Notes under the pieces: generated by a model
Database searches by the model: none
The model's input: the letters and a program-made list of their open reading frames with translations, nothing else
Told to the model about the DNA's origin: nothing
Shown: piece after piece, positions 1-6,694 of the stretch
Position numbering within the stretch: the stretch's first letter is position 1
How the letters are laid out: every line of letters begins with the position of its first letter
Source of the DNA: Acetobacterium sp.
Lineage (GTDB): Bacteria; Bacillota; Clostridia; Eubacteriales; Eubacteriaceae
Length of the DNA: 14,307 bases
Direction: 5' to 3'
NCBI GenBank assembly: GCA_022013395.1
Contig: JAKLQL010000468.1
Location: 1 to 14,307 of the forward strand
Program-made: the position numbers and the translations under genes

Positions 1-179
1 GTAATATTTTGGAACCCAAAATTGTCGGCGGCCAGCTTGGGCTTCATCCGGTGGTTACTTTAATAAGTATGTTTTTAGGCGCGAATCTGCTGGGGGTCTT
101 GGGTCTATTTGGATTTCCGATTGCGCTCTCGCTACTAAAACATTTAAATGATGTCGGAACCGTGAAAGTGTTTAAGTAA
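1..179 (+). CDS. AI-2E/YtvI-family membrane permease, C-terminal fragment (cut by window edge)
   Basis: Only the last 58 codons are present; the reading frame starts at base 3 and ends with TAA at 177-179. The peptide contains EPKIVGGQLGLHPVVTLIS, followed by a glycine-rich hydrophobic segment (LLGVLGLFGFPIAL). This is the typical C-terminus of AI-2E-family transporters and the sporulation protein YtvI, where an 'EPkivG..iglHP' loop precedes the last membrane helix. The family comprises 7-8 TM permeases with varied or unknown substrates; despite the name, most are not proven to move autoinducer-2. A terminator follows about 80 bases downstream. Family membership is fairly certain; substrate cannot be judged from this fragment. 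Confidence 0.8.
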   Translation, partial: NILEPKIVGGQLGLHPVVTLISMFLGANLLGVLGLFGFPIALSLLKHLNDVGTVKVFK

Positions 180-260
180 GAAAAGAATAAAGCTGTCCCC
201 AGAAGTCGTGTTTGATTAAATATCAAGAATAGATGATTTCGTACTGATTAATGATTTGAT

Positions 261-298
261 AAACACATTGGCCCTCAATCCGGTGTGTTTGTTTTTTT
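261..298 (+). terminator. Rho-independent terminator of the AI-2E-family gene
   Basis: The arms AAACACATTGG (261-271) and CCGGTGTGTTT (280-290) pair over 11 positions, two of them G-T wobbles, around a short loop. A G and seven T's follow on the plus strand. The minus strand is also preceded by an A/T-rich run, so the hairpin may act in both directions. Confidence 0.8.
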
Positions 299-300
299 AC

Positions 301-367
301 CTCAACGTCGATAAAATCTTTTTCTCTGCGCCATTAAGTGATACAATAAATCCATTCAAATCGATTA
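301..367 (-). repeat. Diverged 67-bp repeat, copy 1 (possible 3' end of a decayed minus-strand gene)
   Basis: This stretch aligns without gaps to 13880-13946. By hand count 54 of 67 positions are identical, including an 18-base core (tgatacaataaatccatt). On the minus strand it reads IDLNGFIVSLNGA in one frame and then REKDFID in a shifted frame. The other copy reads IDSNGFIVSFNGA and REKDYID. Several differences between the copies are synonymous in these frames, which points to former coding DNA. In both places a hairpin lies immediately beyond the 3' end of the minus-strand frame. I do not recognise the protein family. Confidence 0.65.
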
Positions 368-561
368 CATAGGCATTGAAAGTCTGACAGTAACGGAATA
401 ACTAGCTCAGAAATAGCGAACAAATGTTGATACATTTGTGGCAGTGATTGACGGGTTGAAATAAGTGAGGGTAATTTCCAACGAAGATGAAACGGAAATG
501 ACAGATTTTGAGATCATCCGGTTGTTTGACAGCCTGATAATAAATTTTTAGGAGGTTTATG
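368..561. other. Intergenic DNA upstream of the hydrolase
   Basis: No convincing gene or promoter was found here. The minus strand has a stop-free stretch of roughly 55 codons running into the repeat copy, but it lacks a clear start and a recognisable product, so it is not called. The palindrome at 420-439 and the ribosome binding site AGGAGG at 550-555 are the only clear signals. Confidence 0.5.
420..439. promoter_or_regulatory. Perfect inverted repeat, possible operator or hairpin
   Basis: ACAAATGT and ACATTTGT form a perfect 8-bp inverted repeat around TGAT. There is no T-run, so it is not a terminator. It lies about 120 bases upstream of the hydrolase start, a plausible place for a regulator site, but no partner can be named. 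Confidence 0.4.
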
Positions 562-1503
562 ATGGCATTTGAAGAAAAAAGTTTCAGATCATTTAATGAA
601 AAGGATAAAATCCAGGCATGGATTTACAAGCCGATTCGCAAACCCCGGGGAATTGTTCAGATTGTCCACGGTTTTGGAGAGCATTCGCGACGTTATCTGC
701 ATATGATCCTCAAGTTGAATGAGGCCGGGTTTGTGGTTGCGGCAGATGATCATGTGGGACATGGTAAAACCGCTGCTGATTCCGGAAACTGGAGTGATTG
801 GGGAAACAAAGGCTACATGACCATGGCAGAAGATGAACACAGTCTTCGCAAATTGGTTCAGGCAGAATATCCGGAACTACCTTATTTTATGTACGGTCAC
901 AGTATGGGCTCGATGATTGCACGATCCTATGCCGCATCCTACGGTGAGGGCCTGGACGGTTTACTGATCTGCGGAACCTCGTCGTTTTTTCCGAAGACCC
1001 AGGAGTTGGCTACGGCTCTGAAAAAGTGCATCGATGCAGGCAAAGGCGAAGAAATCGATCCCAGTTATTTAGGGGTTCTTTTTGAATGGATGACTGACCG
1101 CATTGATAATCCCCTGACCCCCAATGATTGGATCTCTGGTGATCCGGATATCGTTGCCGATCATGCCAATGATCCCTTCAACAATTTTACCAGCCCACCA
1201 AATATCCGGTCAACCTACGATTTTATTATGATGATTGAAACCATTATCGGAACCCAATGGGCCGAGAAAGTACCGGCTTCGATTCCGGTTTATAAGAGTG
1301 CCGGTGATCAGGATCCGGTGGGACTCTACGGCGAAGGCGTCTATGCGGTTACAAATTGGTTGGCGGATACCGGAAATCAGGTCACAACAAAGCTTTATTC
1401 CGGGTATCGCCATGAAATCCACAACTATCGGGATATTCGCGACGAGGTCGAAGATGGAATGATCGACTTTATCAATAAGGTCATTGCGACTAAGGAAAGT
1501 TGA
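562..1503 (+). CDS. Alpha/beta hydrolase, serine aminopeptidase S33/monoacylglycerol lipase-like
   Basis: Cytoplasmic serine hydrolase of about 313 residues, the normal length for the Hydrolase_4/S33 family, with no signal peptide. Counting from the ATG at 559, it has the oxyanion-side HGFGEHS motif (37-43), the nucleophile elbow GHSMGS with Ser115, a probable acid Asp252 in GDQDPVG, and the catalytic His285 in YRHEIHNY. This gives a complete triad. Relatives are monoacylglycerol lipases and lysophospholipases acting on ester lipids; the actual substrate is unknown. AGGAGG at 550-555 is only 3 bases from the ATG at 559 but 6 from the ATG at 562, so 562 is the better start. It appears monocistronic: the next gene begins 160 bases later with its own ribosome binding site. 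Confidence 0.88.
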   Translation: MAFEEKSFRSFNEKDKIQAWIYKPIRKPRGIVQIVHGFGEHSRRYLHMILKLNEAGFVVAADDHVGHGKTAADSGNWSDWGNKGYMTMAEDEHSLRKLVQAEYPELPYFMYGHSMGSMIARSYAASYGEGLDGLLICGTSSFFPKTQELATALKKCIDAGKGEEIDPSYLGVLFEWMTDRIDNPLTPNDWISGDPDIVADHANDPFNNFTSPPNIRSTYDFIMMIETIIGTQWAEKVPASIPVYKSAGDQDPVGLYGEGVYAVTNWLADTGNQVTTKLYSGYRHEIHNYRDIRDEVEDGMIDFINKVIATKES

Positions 1504-1565
1504 TTTAAAGCGCAGAATTTACATGTGATGGTGCCGTTCCCTATTAGGTGATATTGTTCAAAAAT

Positions 1566-1580
1566 TGAGGGACACCCTCA
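1566..1580. terminator. Short hairpin after the hydrolase, weak terminator candidate
   Basis: TGAGGG and CCCTCA pair perfectly around ACA. Downstream on the plus strand the sequence is A-rich rather than T-rich, so it would be a poor plus-strand terminator. On the minus strand the hairpin is followed by ATTTTTG. It may simply stabilise or partially terminate the hydrolase transcript. Confidence 0.35.
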
Positions 1581-1662
1581 TAAAAATTGCAAAAGATGAG
1601 TAGCTATGGAGAAAAATAAGAAAATTGAATTTTAAATAGGCGGCAACAATGGAGGCACAAAT

Positions 1663-3444
1663 TTGAAAGAGTTCGATGAGAATCAATCGCTATTCAAGCG
1701 ATCCGGGGTGTTACTGAGACGCAGGTTCTTTTCCTATCTGCTGCCGGCAATTATGATGAACGCGGCATTGTCACTAGGGATCATTGTGGATGGCATCATT
1801 GTCGGTAATCTGCTGGGAACCGAGGCCTTTGCTGCCGTCAACATCTGTGCACCGATCACCTTTTTATTTAGTGCCGTCTATGCCCTGATTGGGATCGGCG
1901 GTTCCATCGTCGTCGCCCATTGTAAAGGGCGAATGGATCAAGACGGAGCTAATTTGAATTTTACCATGGCTTTAGCGGGGCTACTGGTCTTATCGGTTTT
2001 GTTCGCCACGATCGGCACTCTTTTGGCTGCACCGATCGCCGCGATATTAAGCGGCGGGAGTGCTTTAGAACCGCTGGTGAAAGACTTTTTTGCGGTGCTG
2101 GTGCTGGGTGCTCCGGTTCTGATCACCATTCCCGGATTGGTCTATTTTATCCGCACCGATTCGCACCCTAAACTGGCGGCGAATATTCTGATCATTGCTA
2201 ATGTCGTTAACCTGTTGCTGGATCTGCTCTTTATGGGGGTCTTTAACATGGGCATCGGCGGCGCCGCGCTGGCAACCGTGACTGGGTATCTGGTGGGGGC
2301 TGGCGTTTGCGGCTGCTATTTTGTTTCGCCCAAACGCAATTTGAAATTGGTGCGACCACTGAAAAAAGATTTAAAAAAATTTGGCAGCATCTTTTTATTC
2401 GGGATGCCGCTGGCGCTAACGGGAATCACCTATTTTATCCGAAATCTCTCCATTAATACCATTCTAATCGCCACTGTCGGGCCGCTGGGGGTGGCAACTT
2501 TCGGGGTTTGCATGAACATGCTCTCAGCCACTACGATTGTGATCGGCGGAACGGCTCAAACCATCATTCCGGTGGTTGGCTGTACCTATGGCGAAAAGGA
2601 CTACCGGGGTATTGAGTCGATCATTAAAACGGCCGTTGCCACCGTCACCGCGCTGTGCGGGACGCTGATGATCATATTTGTTCTATTTCCGTTGCCAGTC
2701 GCCGGGTTATTTGGGATTAGCGGCGATCCTCAGACCCTCACAGCGATTGCGGCAGCGATCCGGTTATTTTCGTTATCACTGCCGTTATTTGGGATTAACT
2801 TCCTATTAATTTGTTATTTCCAAACCGTTAATCGCAGCGGTTTTTCGGCTGCCATTACCGTTTTTGAAAACCTGATTGTGGTACTGCCGCTGATCCTGAT
2901 ATTGGCTCGCCTGTTTGGTGAAATGGGGATCTGGATGGCCTTTGTGATCAGTGAAACGGTGACCCTGACGTTAGTTCTGGTCTTGACCGGGATCATTAAA
3001 AAACGATCAAAGCGTGATTTGATACCAATCCTGCTGCTGGAAAAAACGGACACCCGGCTTCTGGATGTCACCATTTCCAATTCCACCCTGGACGCCACCG
3101 GGATCTCCCAGCGGATGATGGACTTTTGTCGGGAAAACGGGATTGATGCAAAACGAACAAACCGGGTCGGTGTCATCGTCGAAGAATTAAGCGTCAATAT
3201 TATTGAGCATGGCTTTAAGGACCAACAAGCGCATGCCATTGATATTCGTTTGTCAATTGTGGACTCCGAGCTGGTGCTGCGTTTTCGGGATGACGGCGAG
3301 CCCTTTAATCCGGTTGCTTATCTTCAGGCATTGGGAACTGATAAAACCGACAAAACCCTGGGTCTTCATTTGGTGCAGGAAATGGCGAGCGATTTTAAAT
3401 ACAGCTATGTCCTTAATTTCAACAATATTATGATCAGTATGTAA
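1663..3444 (+). CDS. MATE-family multidrug exporter fused to a C-terminal RsbW-like HATPase domain
   Basis: Residues 1 to about 450 form a MATE (MatE repeat) exporter with about 12 membrane segments in two halves. The first starts near ALSLGIIVDGIIVGNLLGTEA and the second near GITYFIRNLSINTILI. Such proteins export cationic drugs or metabolites using a Na+ or H+ gradient. Residues 465-593 add a GHKL-type ATP-binding domain of the anti-sigma serine kinase kind: N-box VEELSVNIIEHGF (506-518, with Glu507, Glu508 and Asn512), G1 box DDGEPF (543-548), G2 box LGLHLVQEM (566-574). Typical MATE proteins end near 450 residues, so the fusion adds about 140. The start is TTG at 1663, with GGAGG at 1651-1655 and a 7-base spacer. 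It lies 32 bases upstream of the ATG of a second HATPase protein on the same strand, so the two are probably cotranscribed. Domain calls are strong; coupling of ATP binding or kinase activity to transport is inference. Confidence 0.88.
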   Translation: MKEFDENQSLFKRSGVLLRRRFFSYLLPAIMMNAALSLGIIVDGIIVGNLLGTEAFAAVNICAPITFLFSAVYALIGIGGSIVVAHCKGRMDQDGANLNFTMALAGLLVLSVLFATIGTLLAAPIAAILSGGSALEPLVKDFFAVLVLGAPVLITIPGLVYFIRTDSHPKLAANILIIANVVNLLLDLLFMGVFNMGIGGAALATVTGYLVGAGVCGCYFVSPKRNLKLVRPLKKDLKKFGSIFLFGMPLALTGITYFIRNLSINTILIATVGPLGVATFGVCMNMLSATTIVIGGTAQTIIPVVGCTYGEKDYRGIESIIKTAVATVTALCGTLMIIFVLFPLPVAGLFGISGDPQTLTAIAAAIRLFSLSLPLFGINFLLICYFQTVNRSGFSAAITVFENLIVVLPLILILARLFGEMGIWMAFVISETVTLTLVLVLTGIIKKRSKRDLIPILLLEKTDTRLLDVTISNSTLDATGISQRMMDFCRENGIDAKRTNRVGVIVEELSVNIIEHGFKDQQAHAIDIRLSIVDSELVLRFRDDGEPFNPVAYLQALGTDKTDKTLGLHLVQEMASDFKYSYVLNFNNIMISM

Positions 3445-3476
3445 GCATATCAAAAAAGAGTGGGAGCGTGACAACG

Positions 3477-4892
3477 ATGGAACTGATAAAAATACGAGCA
3501 GTTAATCAGACCAATATGATGGAGCCGATTCAGGCTTGTATTAAAAATATTGCCGGCCAATGTCTGTTGTCGGAAAAAGAAATTTGGGGACTTGGTCTGG
3601 CGGTCGAAGAAGCGATGGCCAATGTGATCAAATATGGTTTTGATCAGGAAGGCCAGCATTATTTTGACGTCGCAGTGGAGGTCAATGGAACGGAATTTAC
3701 TGTGGTCATCAGTGATAGGGGCATCCCCGGTGATTTTATTGAGAATCATTATGATGAAGGTCTGGGGATCAGTATTATGAAGCATTTCCTGGATCGGCTG
3801 ATTGTCAAAAACATGGGCTTTAACGGCCGGGAGCAGCGGCTGGTTAAATATCTGTCCGGTTTACCAGCTTACACTAAACGGCTCCCGGAGCCAGCCGCAG
3901 ATTTGCCCGGGGATCTGAACCTTGAGTATCGACCGTTGCGCCGGGAAGACGCCATCGAGGTGGCCCGGTGTATTTATGATGAATACGAGCTGACTTATAT
4001 TTTAGAGCAGGTTTATTATCCCGATCAGTTTTTTGATGCCTGTGAGCGGGGTGACATCTATTCGCTGGTAGCCGTAGCTCCAGGCGGTGAAGTAGCCGGA
4101 CATCTGGCGGCTGTCCGGCTGGCGGATTTTCCCGGCATTGTCGAAATGGGCATTGGCGTGGTCAAGAAAAAGTACCGCAAATATGACATCATGAGAAATC
4201 TGACCGATCAGATTGTGGCCTATTGCCAGGCGGCGCCGGATATCAATGCCCTGCTGGTGGAACCAGTGGCCTATCACACCATCACTCAGCAAATGTGTGA
4301 TCACTACCAATTAATTCCCTGTGGCTTTGCCTTTCACATCAACGAGCTGGTCAATCTGGATAATAAGCGGGTCTCGGTTTGTTTGGCGATTCGCTCCTTT
4401 AAACCGGGCGAAAAACATAGTGTTTATGTCCCAGAGCTGCTGGAAAAATTGCTTCGGCAGATTTATCAGACGATTGGGATTGACCTGGTAATTGGCAAAA
4501 AAGTCAATCATCCCCGCTCTGAAAAAAGTGTGATGACCTTAAAAAAAGACAAACATAACGGGCTGGGCAAGTTATTTATCAACCAGACCGGGGATGATAT
4601 CGCCCAGCAGCTTAAATTGGCGCTGCTAACCCTGAAAAAAGAAAAGTGTCCGGTTATTTTGCTTTATCTGAATCTCACTGATCCCGGCATCAATTTTGCC
4701 TATCAGGAAGCGGTTTTATGTGGTTTCTTTAATGTCGGTTGTCTGCCGCTGAGCAGTGCCGGGGATTATCTATGTATGGAATTACTGGTGGAGCAGGAGA
4801 TTGATTATGATACGATTGAGATGACGCCGTCATTTCGGTTGCTGCTGGATGAACTGCAATTATTAGACAGCCTTACTGCAGTAAAAGAATGA
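3477..4892 (+). CDS. RsbW-like HATPase fused to a GNAT-like acetyltransferase region
   Basis: Numbering is from the ATG at 3477 (471 residues). Residues 1-132 form an anti-sigma-factor-type ATP-binding domain: N-box VEEAMANVIKYGF with Glu44, Glu45 and Asn49, G1 DRG (80-82), G2 GLGI (95-98). Residues about 149-307 have a GNAT fold pattern, but the acetyl-CoA loop (RxxGxG/A) is degenerate: KKYRKYDIMRNL around 230-241 has no glycines. Residues about 370-440 resemble the end of a second GNAT-like unit (LYLNLTDPGINFAY, then GFFNVGCLPLSS). Cytoplasmic, no membrane segments. GTG at 3468 is an alternative start, but GGGAG at 3462-3466 sits 1 base from it and 10 from the ATG at 3477, favouring the ATG. 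It lies directly behind the MATE-HATPase gene. A protein kinase or acyltransferase regulating that exporter is possible; targets are unknown. Confidence 0.82.
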   Translation: MELIKIRAVNQTNMMEPIQACIKNIAGQCLLSEKEIWGLGLAVEEAMANVIKYGFDQEGQHYFDVAVEVNGTEFTVVISDRGIPGDFIENHYDEGLGISIMKHFLDRLIVKNMGFNGREQRLVKYLSGLPAYTKRLPEPAADLPGDLNLEYRPLRREDAIEVARCIYDEYELTYILEQVYYPDQFFDACERGDIYSLVAVAPGGEVAGHLAAVRLADFPGIVEMGIGVVKKKYRKYDIMRNLTDQIVAYCQAAPDINALLVEPVAYHTITQQMCDHYQLIPCGFAFHINELVNLDNKRVSVCLAIRSFKPGEKHSVYVPELLEKLLRQIYQTIGIDLVIGKKVNHPRSEKSVMTLKKDKHNGLGKLFINQTGDDIAQQLKLALLTLKKEKCPVILLYLNLTDPGINFAYQEAVLCGFFNVGCLPLSSAGDYLCMELLVEQEIDYDTIEMTPSFRLLLDELQLLDSLTAVKE

Positions 4893-4922
4893 ATGATCAA
4901 AACTTGTTTGATTTAAAGCATG

Positions 4923-4948
4923 GAAAAAGCCGGGTTAAATACCCGGCT
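4923..4948 (-). terminator. Terminator of the PNPOx-like gene (minus strand)
   Basis: AGCCGGGT and ACCCGGCT form a perfect 8-bp stem (4928-4948) around TAAAT. On the minus strand the stem is followed by five T's (read as AAAAA at 4924-4928 on the plus strand). No T-run follows on the plus side. It lies 40 bases beyond the minus-strand stop codon. It may also insulate the converging plus-strand HATPase-GNAT gene. Confidence 0.8.
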
Positions 4949-4987
4949 GAGACTTTAGCTGTGATTTGATAATAAGTGATTGCGAAT

Positions 4988-5422
4988 TTATAACGCGACA
5001 TCCACATTGGGTTCAAAATTCGTCTCCATTGTCCAGGTCACCCCGACGCCATCGGTCATCTTGAAGACCGCAAAGGTTTGATAGAAATCTGACAGTTCGC
5101 CGCTTTCCTTCCAGGGTTTTAGAAAGGCCCGGCTGGGATGGTTGGCGATTTCGTCTTTAAGGGCATTGTCGTTGACGATTTCAAGCTGTCCCCGAACCCG
5201 CAACTGCCGTCCGGTTTTAAAATCATTGAAACAACATTCCACCTTGGGATTTTTTTGGATCTGGGCATAAACTTTTTTCATGGTTCCGGAATGAAAGACT
5301 AGCCCGTTTTCATCGGCTCGGTAGAGCAGCATCCCCCGGACCCGGGGTTGATCCCCATCCACGGTAGCCAGATAAAACGCCGGGTTCGCACACATTAATG
5401 CTAACATTTCCTCTTTGTTCAT
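4988..5422 (-). CDS. Pyridoxamine 5'-phosphate oxidase-like FMN-binding protein
   Basis: A 144-residue single-domain protein of the split-barrel flavin-binding fold. The N-terminus (NPAFYLATVDGDQPRVRGM) matches the usual 'ylATvdgd.PrvR' strand pair. Then come YRADENGLVFHSGTMKKVY and the 'kNPkVecCF' segment (KNPKVECCFNDF), typical of small PNPOx-like proteins. These normally bind FMN or F420 as dimers and include general flavin reductases; true PdxH enzymes are longer and carry PLP-binding residues not evident here. A longer frame begins with GTG at 5431, but that GTG lies inside the ribosome binding site (minus strand GAGGTGATC), so the ATG at 5422 is the start. Transcribed alone, with a 272-base upstream region full of palindromes and a good terminator downstream. 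Confidence 0.85.
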   Translation of the reverse strand: MNKEEMLALMCANPAFYLATVDGDQPRVRGMLLYRADENGLVFHSGTMKKVYAQIQKNPKVECCFNDFKTGRQLRVRGQLEIVNDNALKDEIANHPSRAFLKPWKESGELSDFYQTFAVFKMTDGVGVTWTMETNFEPNVDVAL

Positions 5423-5481
5423 TTTGATCACCTCATCTTAATTTTCTTGGGTATCCAATTGAATACTGTCGTTAGCTTCGC

Positions 5482-5561
5482 TGCCTGTTTACATCAAACA
5501 ATTGTTACACTGTACGTCGTACAGGCTATTGCCTGTTCACCTACACGTTACACAATTGTTT
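5482..5561. promoter_or_regulatory. Nested palindromes upstream of the PNPOx-like gene
   Basis: Two outer arms, AAACAATTGT (5496-5505) and ACAATTGTTT (5552-5561), are a perfect inverted repeat; each contains CAATTG. Between them lie the perfect palindrome TGTACGTCGTACA (5511-5523) and the overlapping hairpin CAGGCTATTGCCTG (5522-5535). TGCCTGTT occurs directly repeated at 5482-5489 and 5530-5537. The block is 61-140 bases upstream of the PNPOx-like ATG. This arrangement suggests binding sites for one or more dimeric regulators; no clear -35/-10 pair could be assigned. Confidence 0.55.
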
Positions 5562-5607
5562 ATGAAAACTGGCATCAAAGCAATTAAGGTTTTCTTTTTT
5601 AATTACT

Positions 5608-5656
5608 CAATCGCTTAATTTCTTATAAATACTATATCGATAAATTAAGCGGATTG
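5608..5656. terminator. Long AT-rich inverted repeat downstream of the AraC gene
   Basis: CAATCGCTTAATTT (5608-5621) pairs with AAATTAAGCGGATTG (5642-5656), with one bulged base and a 20-base AT-rich loop. It sits about 40 bases past the AraC-type gene stop on the minus strand. There is no adjacent T-run in the minus direction, so termination is uncertain; a regulatory role for the PNPOx-like gene is also possible. Confidence 0.4.
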
Positions 5657-5694
5657 CTTTCAAAAAACACGCATGGCTTTGTCAGATCCTGCTG

Positions 5695-6591
5695 TTATGA
5701 TTTTTGATAGAGTTGCTGATAGTTGCTGGGGCTGAGCTTATTGTATTTTTTGAAGGCGGATGAAAAATGGGCGGTGCTGCTAAAACCGCAATCCTGGGCA
5801 ATTTCAGTCATGTTTTTTGAACCACTGCGCAGCAGTTTCTGTGCCTTTTTAATGCGTAGTGCCAGAAAAAAGTCCATCGGGGCGGAGCCGGTTTCTTGTT
5901 TAAAGCGGCGGCTGAACTGGGAGGGGGACAGCCCCATCTTCCGGGCCAGCATCGCTACGGTCAGCTTATCACTAAAATGATCTTCCATATAGTCGATGAC
6001 CGCCGCCACATCCAGTTTGGTTGCCATCGGCTGACCCTGATTGTCGCCGGGATAGAGTCCCCGCAGCAGGCCATGGGTGATTAGTTCGGCCAGCGCATTG
6101 CGGTAGGGTTGGGCCGCTGTTCCGGGACGGTCGCAGGCATCGATAAAGCGTTTGATGTCGATCATGGTATCCGACGCAACGGGAAATTGCTGCCAGAAAT
6201 AGGGTTGGATCGGTTCCGTGGCGAGATAGTGTCGGCGTAGTCTTTCATAAAAATTCCGATCGATAAAGAGCGCCGCATAACGGGTAAAGGTATCGGTTTC
6301 TTCTTCCTCATGGGGTAGATCTGGCGCTAAACCAGCACCCAGATAATAGCCGTCTGGTAGGGAAATGGCGGTTTGCAGAAAATTGTGTTCCTCTGAGAAG
6401 AAAACCACAAAGGAATAGCTGGGGTGGGTATGCCCGGCGCGGATAGCATATTGACAGAAGCCGACGCTGGGAATGCAAATCACCAGGTGATCGGAAACAA
6501 AGGCATCGACGTACTTTAAATCGTCCACAGAAACCTGACCGACCAGTTCCTGAATCTTGGCGAGTTCATTTTGGGAAATTGATTTTTTCAT
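5695..6591 (-). CDS. AraC-family transcriptional regulator
   Basis: A 298-residue DNA-binding regulator with an N-terminal sensing region (about residues 1-170, AraC_binding-like; the stretch around AGHTHPSYSFVVFF could be part of a cupin fold) and a C-terminal double helix-turn-helix. Helix-turn-helix 1 is about 210-235 (LTVAMLARKMGLSPSQFSRR) and number 2 about 261-291 (MTEIAQDCGFSSTAHFSSAF, then LSPSNY), an excellent family match. The longer frame has ATGs at 6618 and 6615, but no Shine-Dalgarno lies there; GAAGGTG precedes the ATG at 6591, so that start is preferred. The ligand is unknown. It is transcribed toward the PNPOx-like gene and could control it, since palindromic sites lie between them, or the hydrophobic-protein genes upstream. 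Confidence 0.9.
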   Translation of the reverse strand: MKKSISQNELAKIQELVGQVSVDDLKYVDAFVSDHLVICIPSVGFCQYAIRAGHTHPSYSFVVFFSEEHNFLQTAISLPDGYYLGAGLAPDLPHEEEETDTFTRYAALFIDRNFYERLRRHYLATEPIQPYFWQQFPVASDTMIDIKRFIDACDRPGTAAQPYRNALAELITHGLLRGLYPGDNQGQPMATKLDVAAVIDYMEDHFSDKLTVAMLARKMGLSPSQFSRRFKQETGSAPMDFFLALRIKKAQKLLRSGSKNMTEIAQDCGFSSTAHFSSAFKKYNKLSPSNYQQLYQKS

Positions 6592-6694
6592 TGTCGCACC
6601 TTCATTCTTAATCATCATTTTGCGGGCATTTTAACGCCGAATATTAAAAGAGAGAGTCATCTGAGAATAACGGATCTATCCGGGAATCCAGGCC

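Noticed and set aside
1..179. Quorum sensing through an AI-2 exporter
   Set aside because: The family name is historical; only the last 58 residues are present and no luxS or Lsr genes are in the window.
44..226. Minus-strand open frame over the AI-2E-family gene end
   Set aside because: It is antisense to a clear permease C-terminus and has no recognisable motif or ribosome binding site.
345..515. Stop-free minus-strand stretch leading into repeat copy 1
   Set aside because: About 55 codons, no clear start or ribosome binding site, no recognisable family, and the shared repeat shows a frame shift. Recorded as a possible remnant, not a gene.
2814..3239. 141-codon minus-strand open frame in the MATE-HATPase gene
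   Set aside because: It spans the junction of two clear sense domains and is Ser/Arg-rich, as expected from a shadow frame.
3045..3470. Possible frameshift splitting one long protein into the two HATPase genes
   Set aside because: Each gene has a complete HATPase domain of its own, a proper end for the first, and a ribosome binding site for the second.
4928..4948. Plus-strand terminator of the HATPase-GNAT gene
   Set aside because: The T-run is present only when read on the minus strand; any plus-strand effect would be weak.
5482..5561. CRISPR or insertion sequence end
   Set aside because: The repeats are unequal palindromes without spacers of regular size, and no cas or transposase gene is near.
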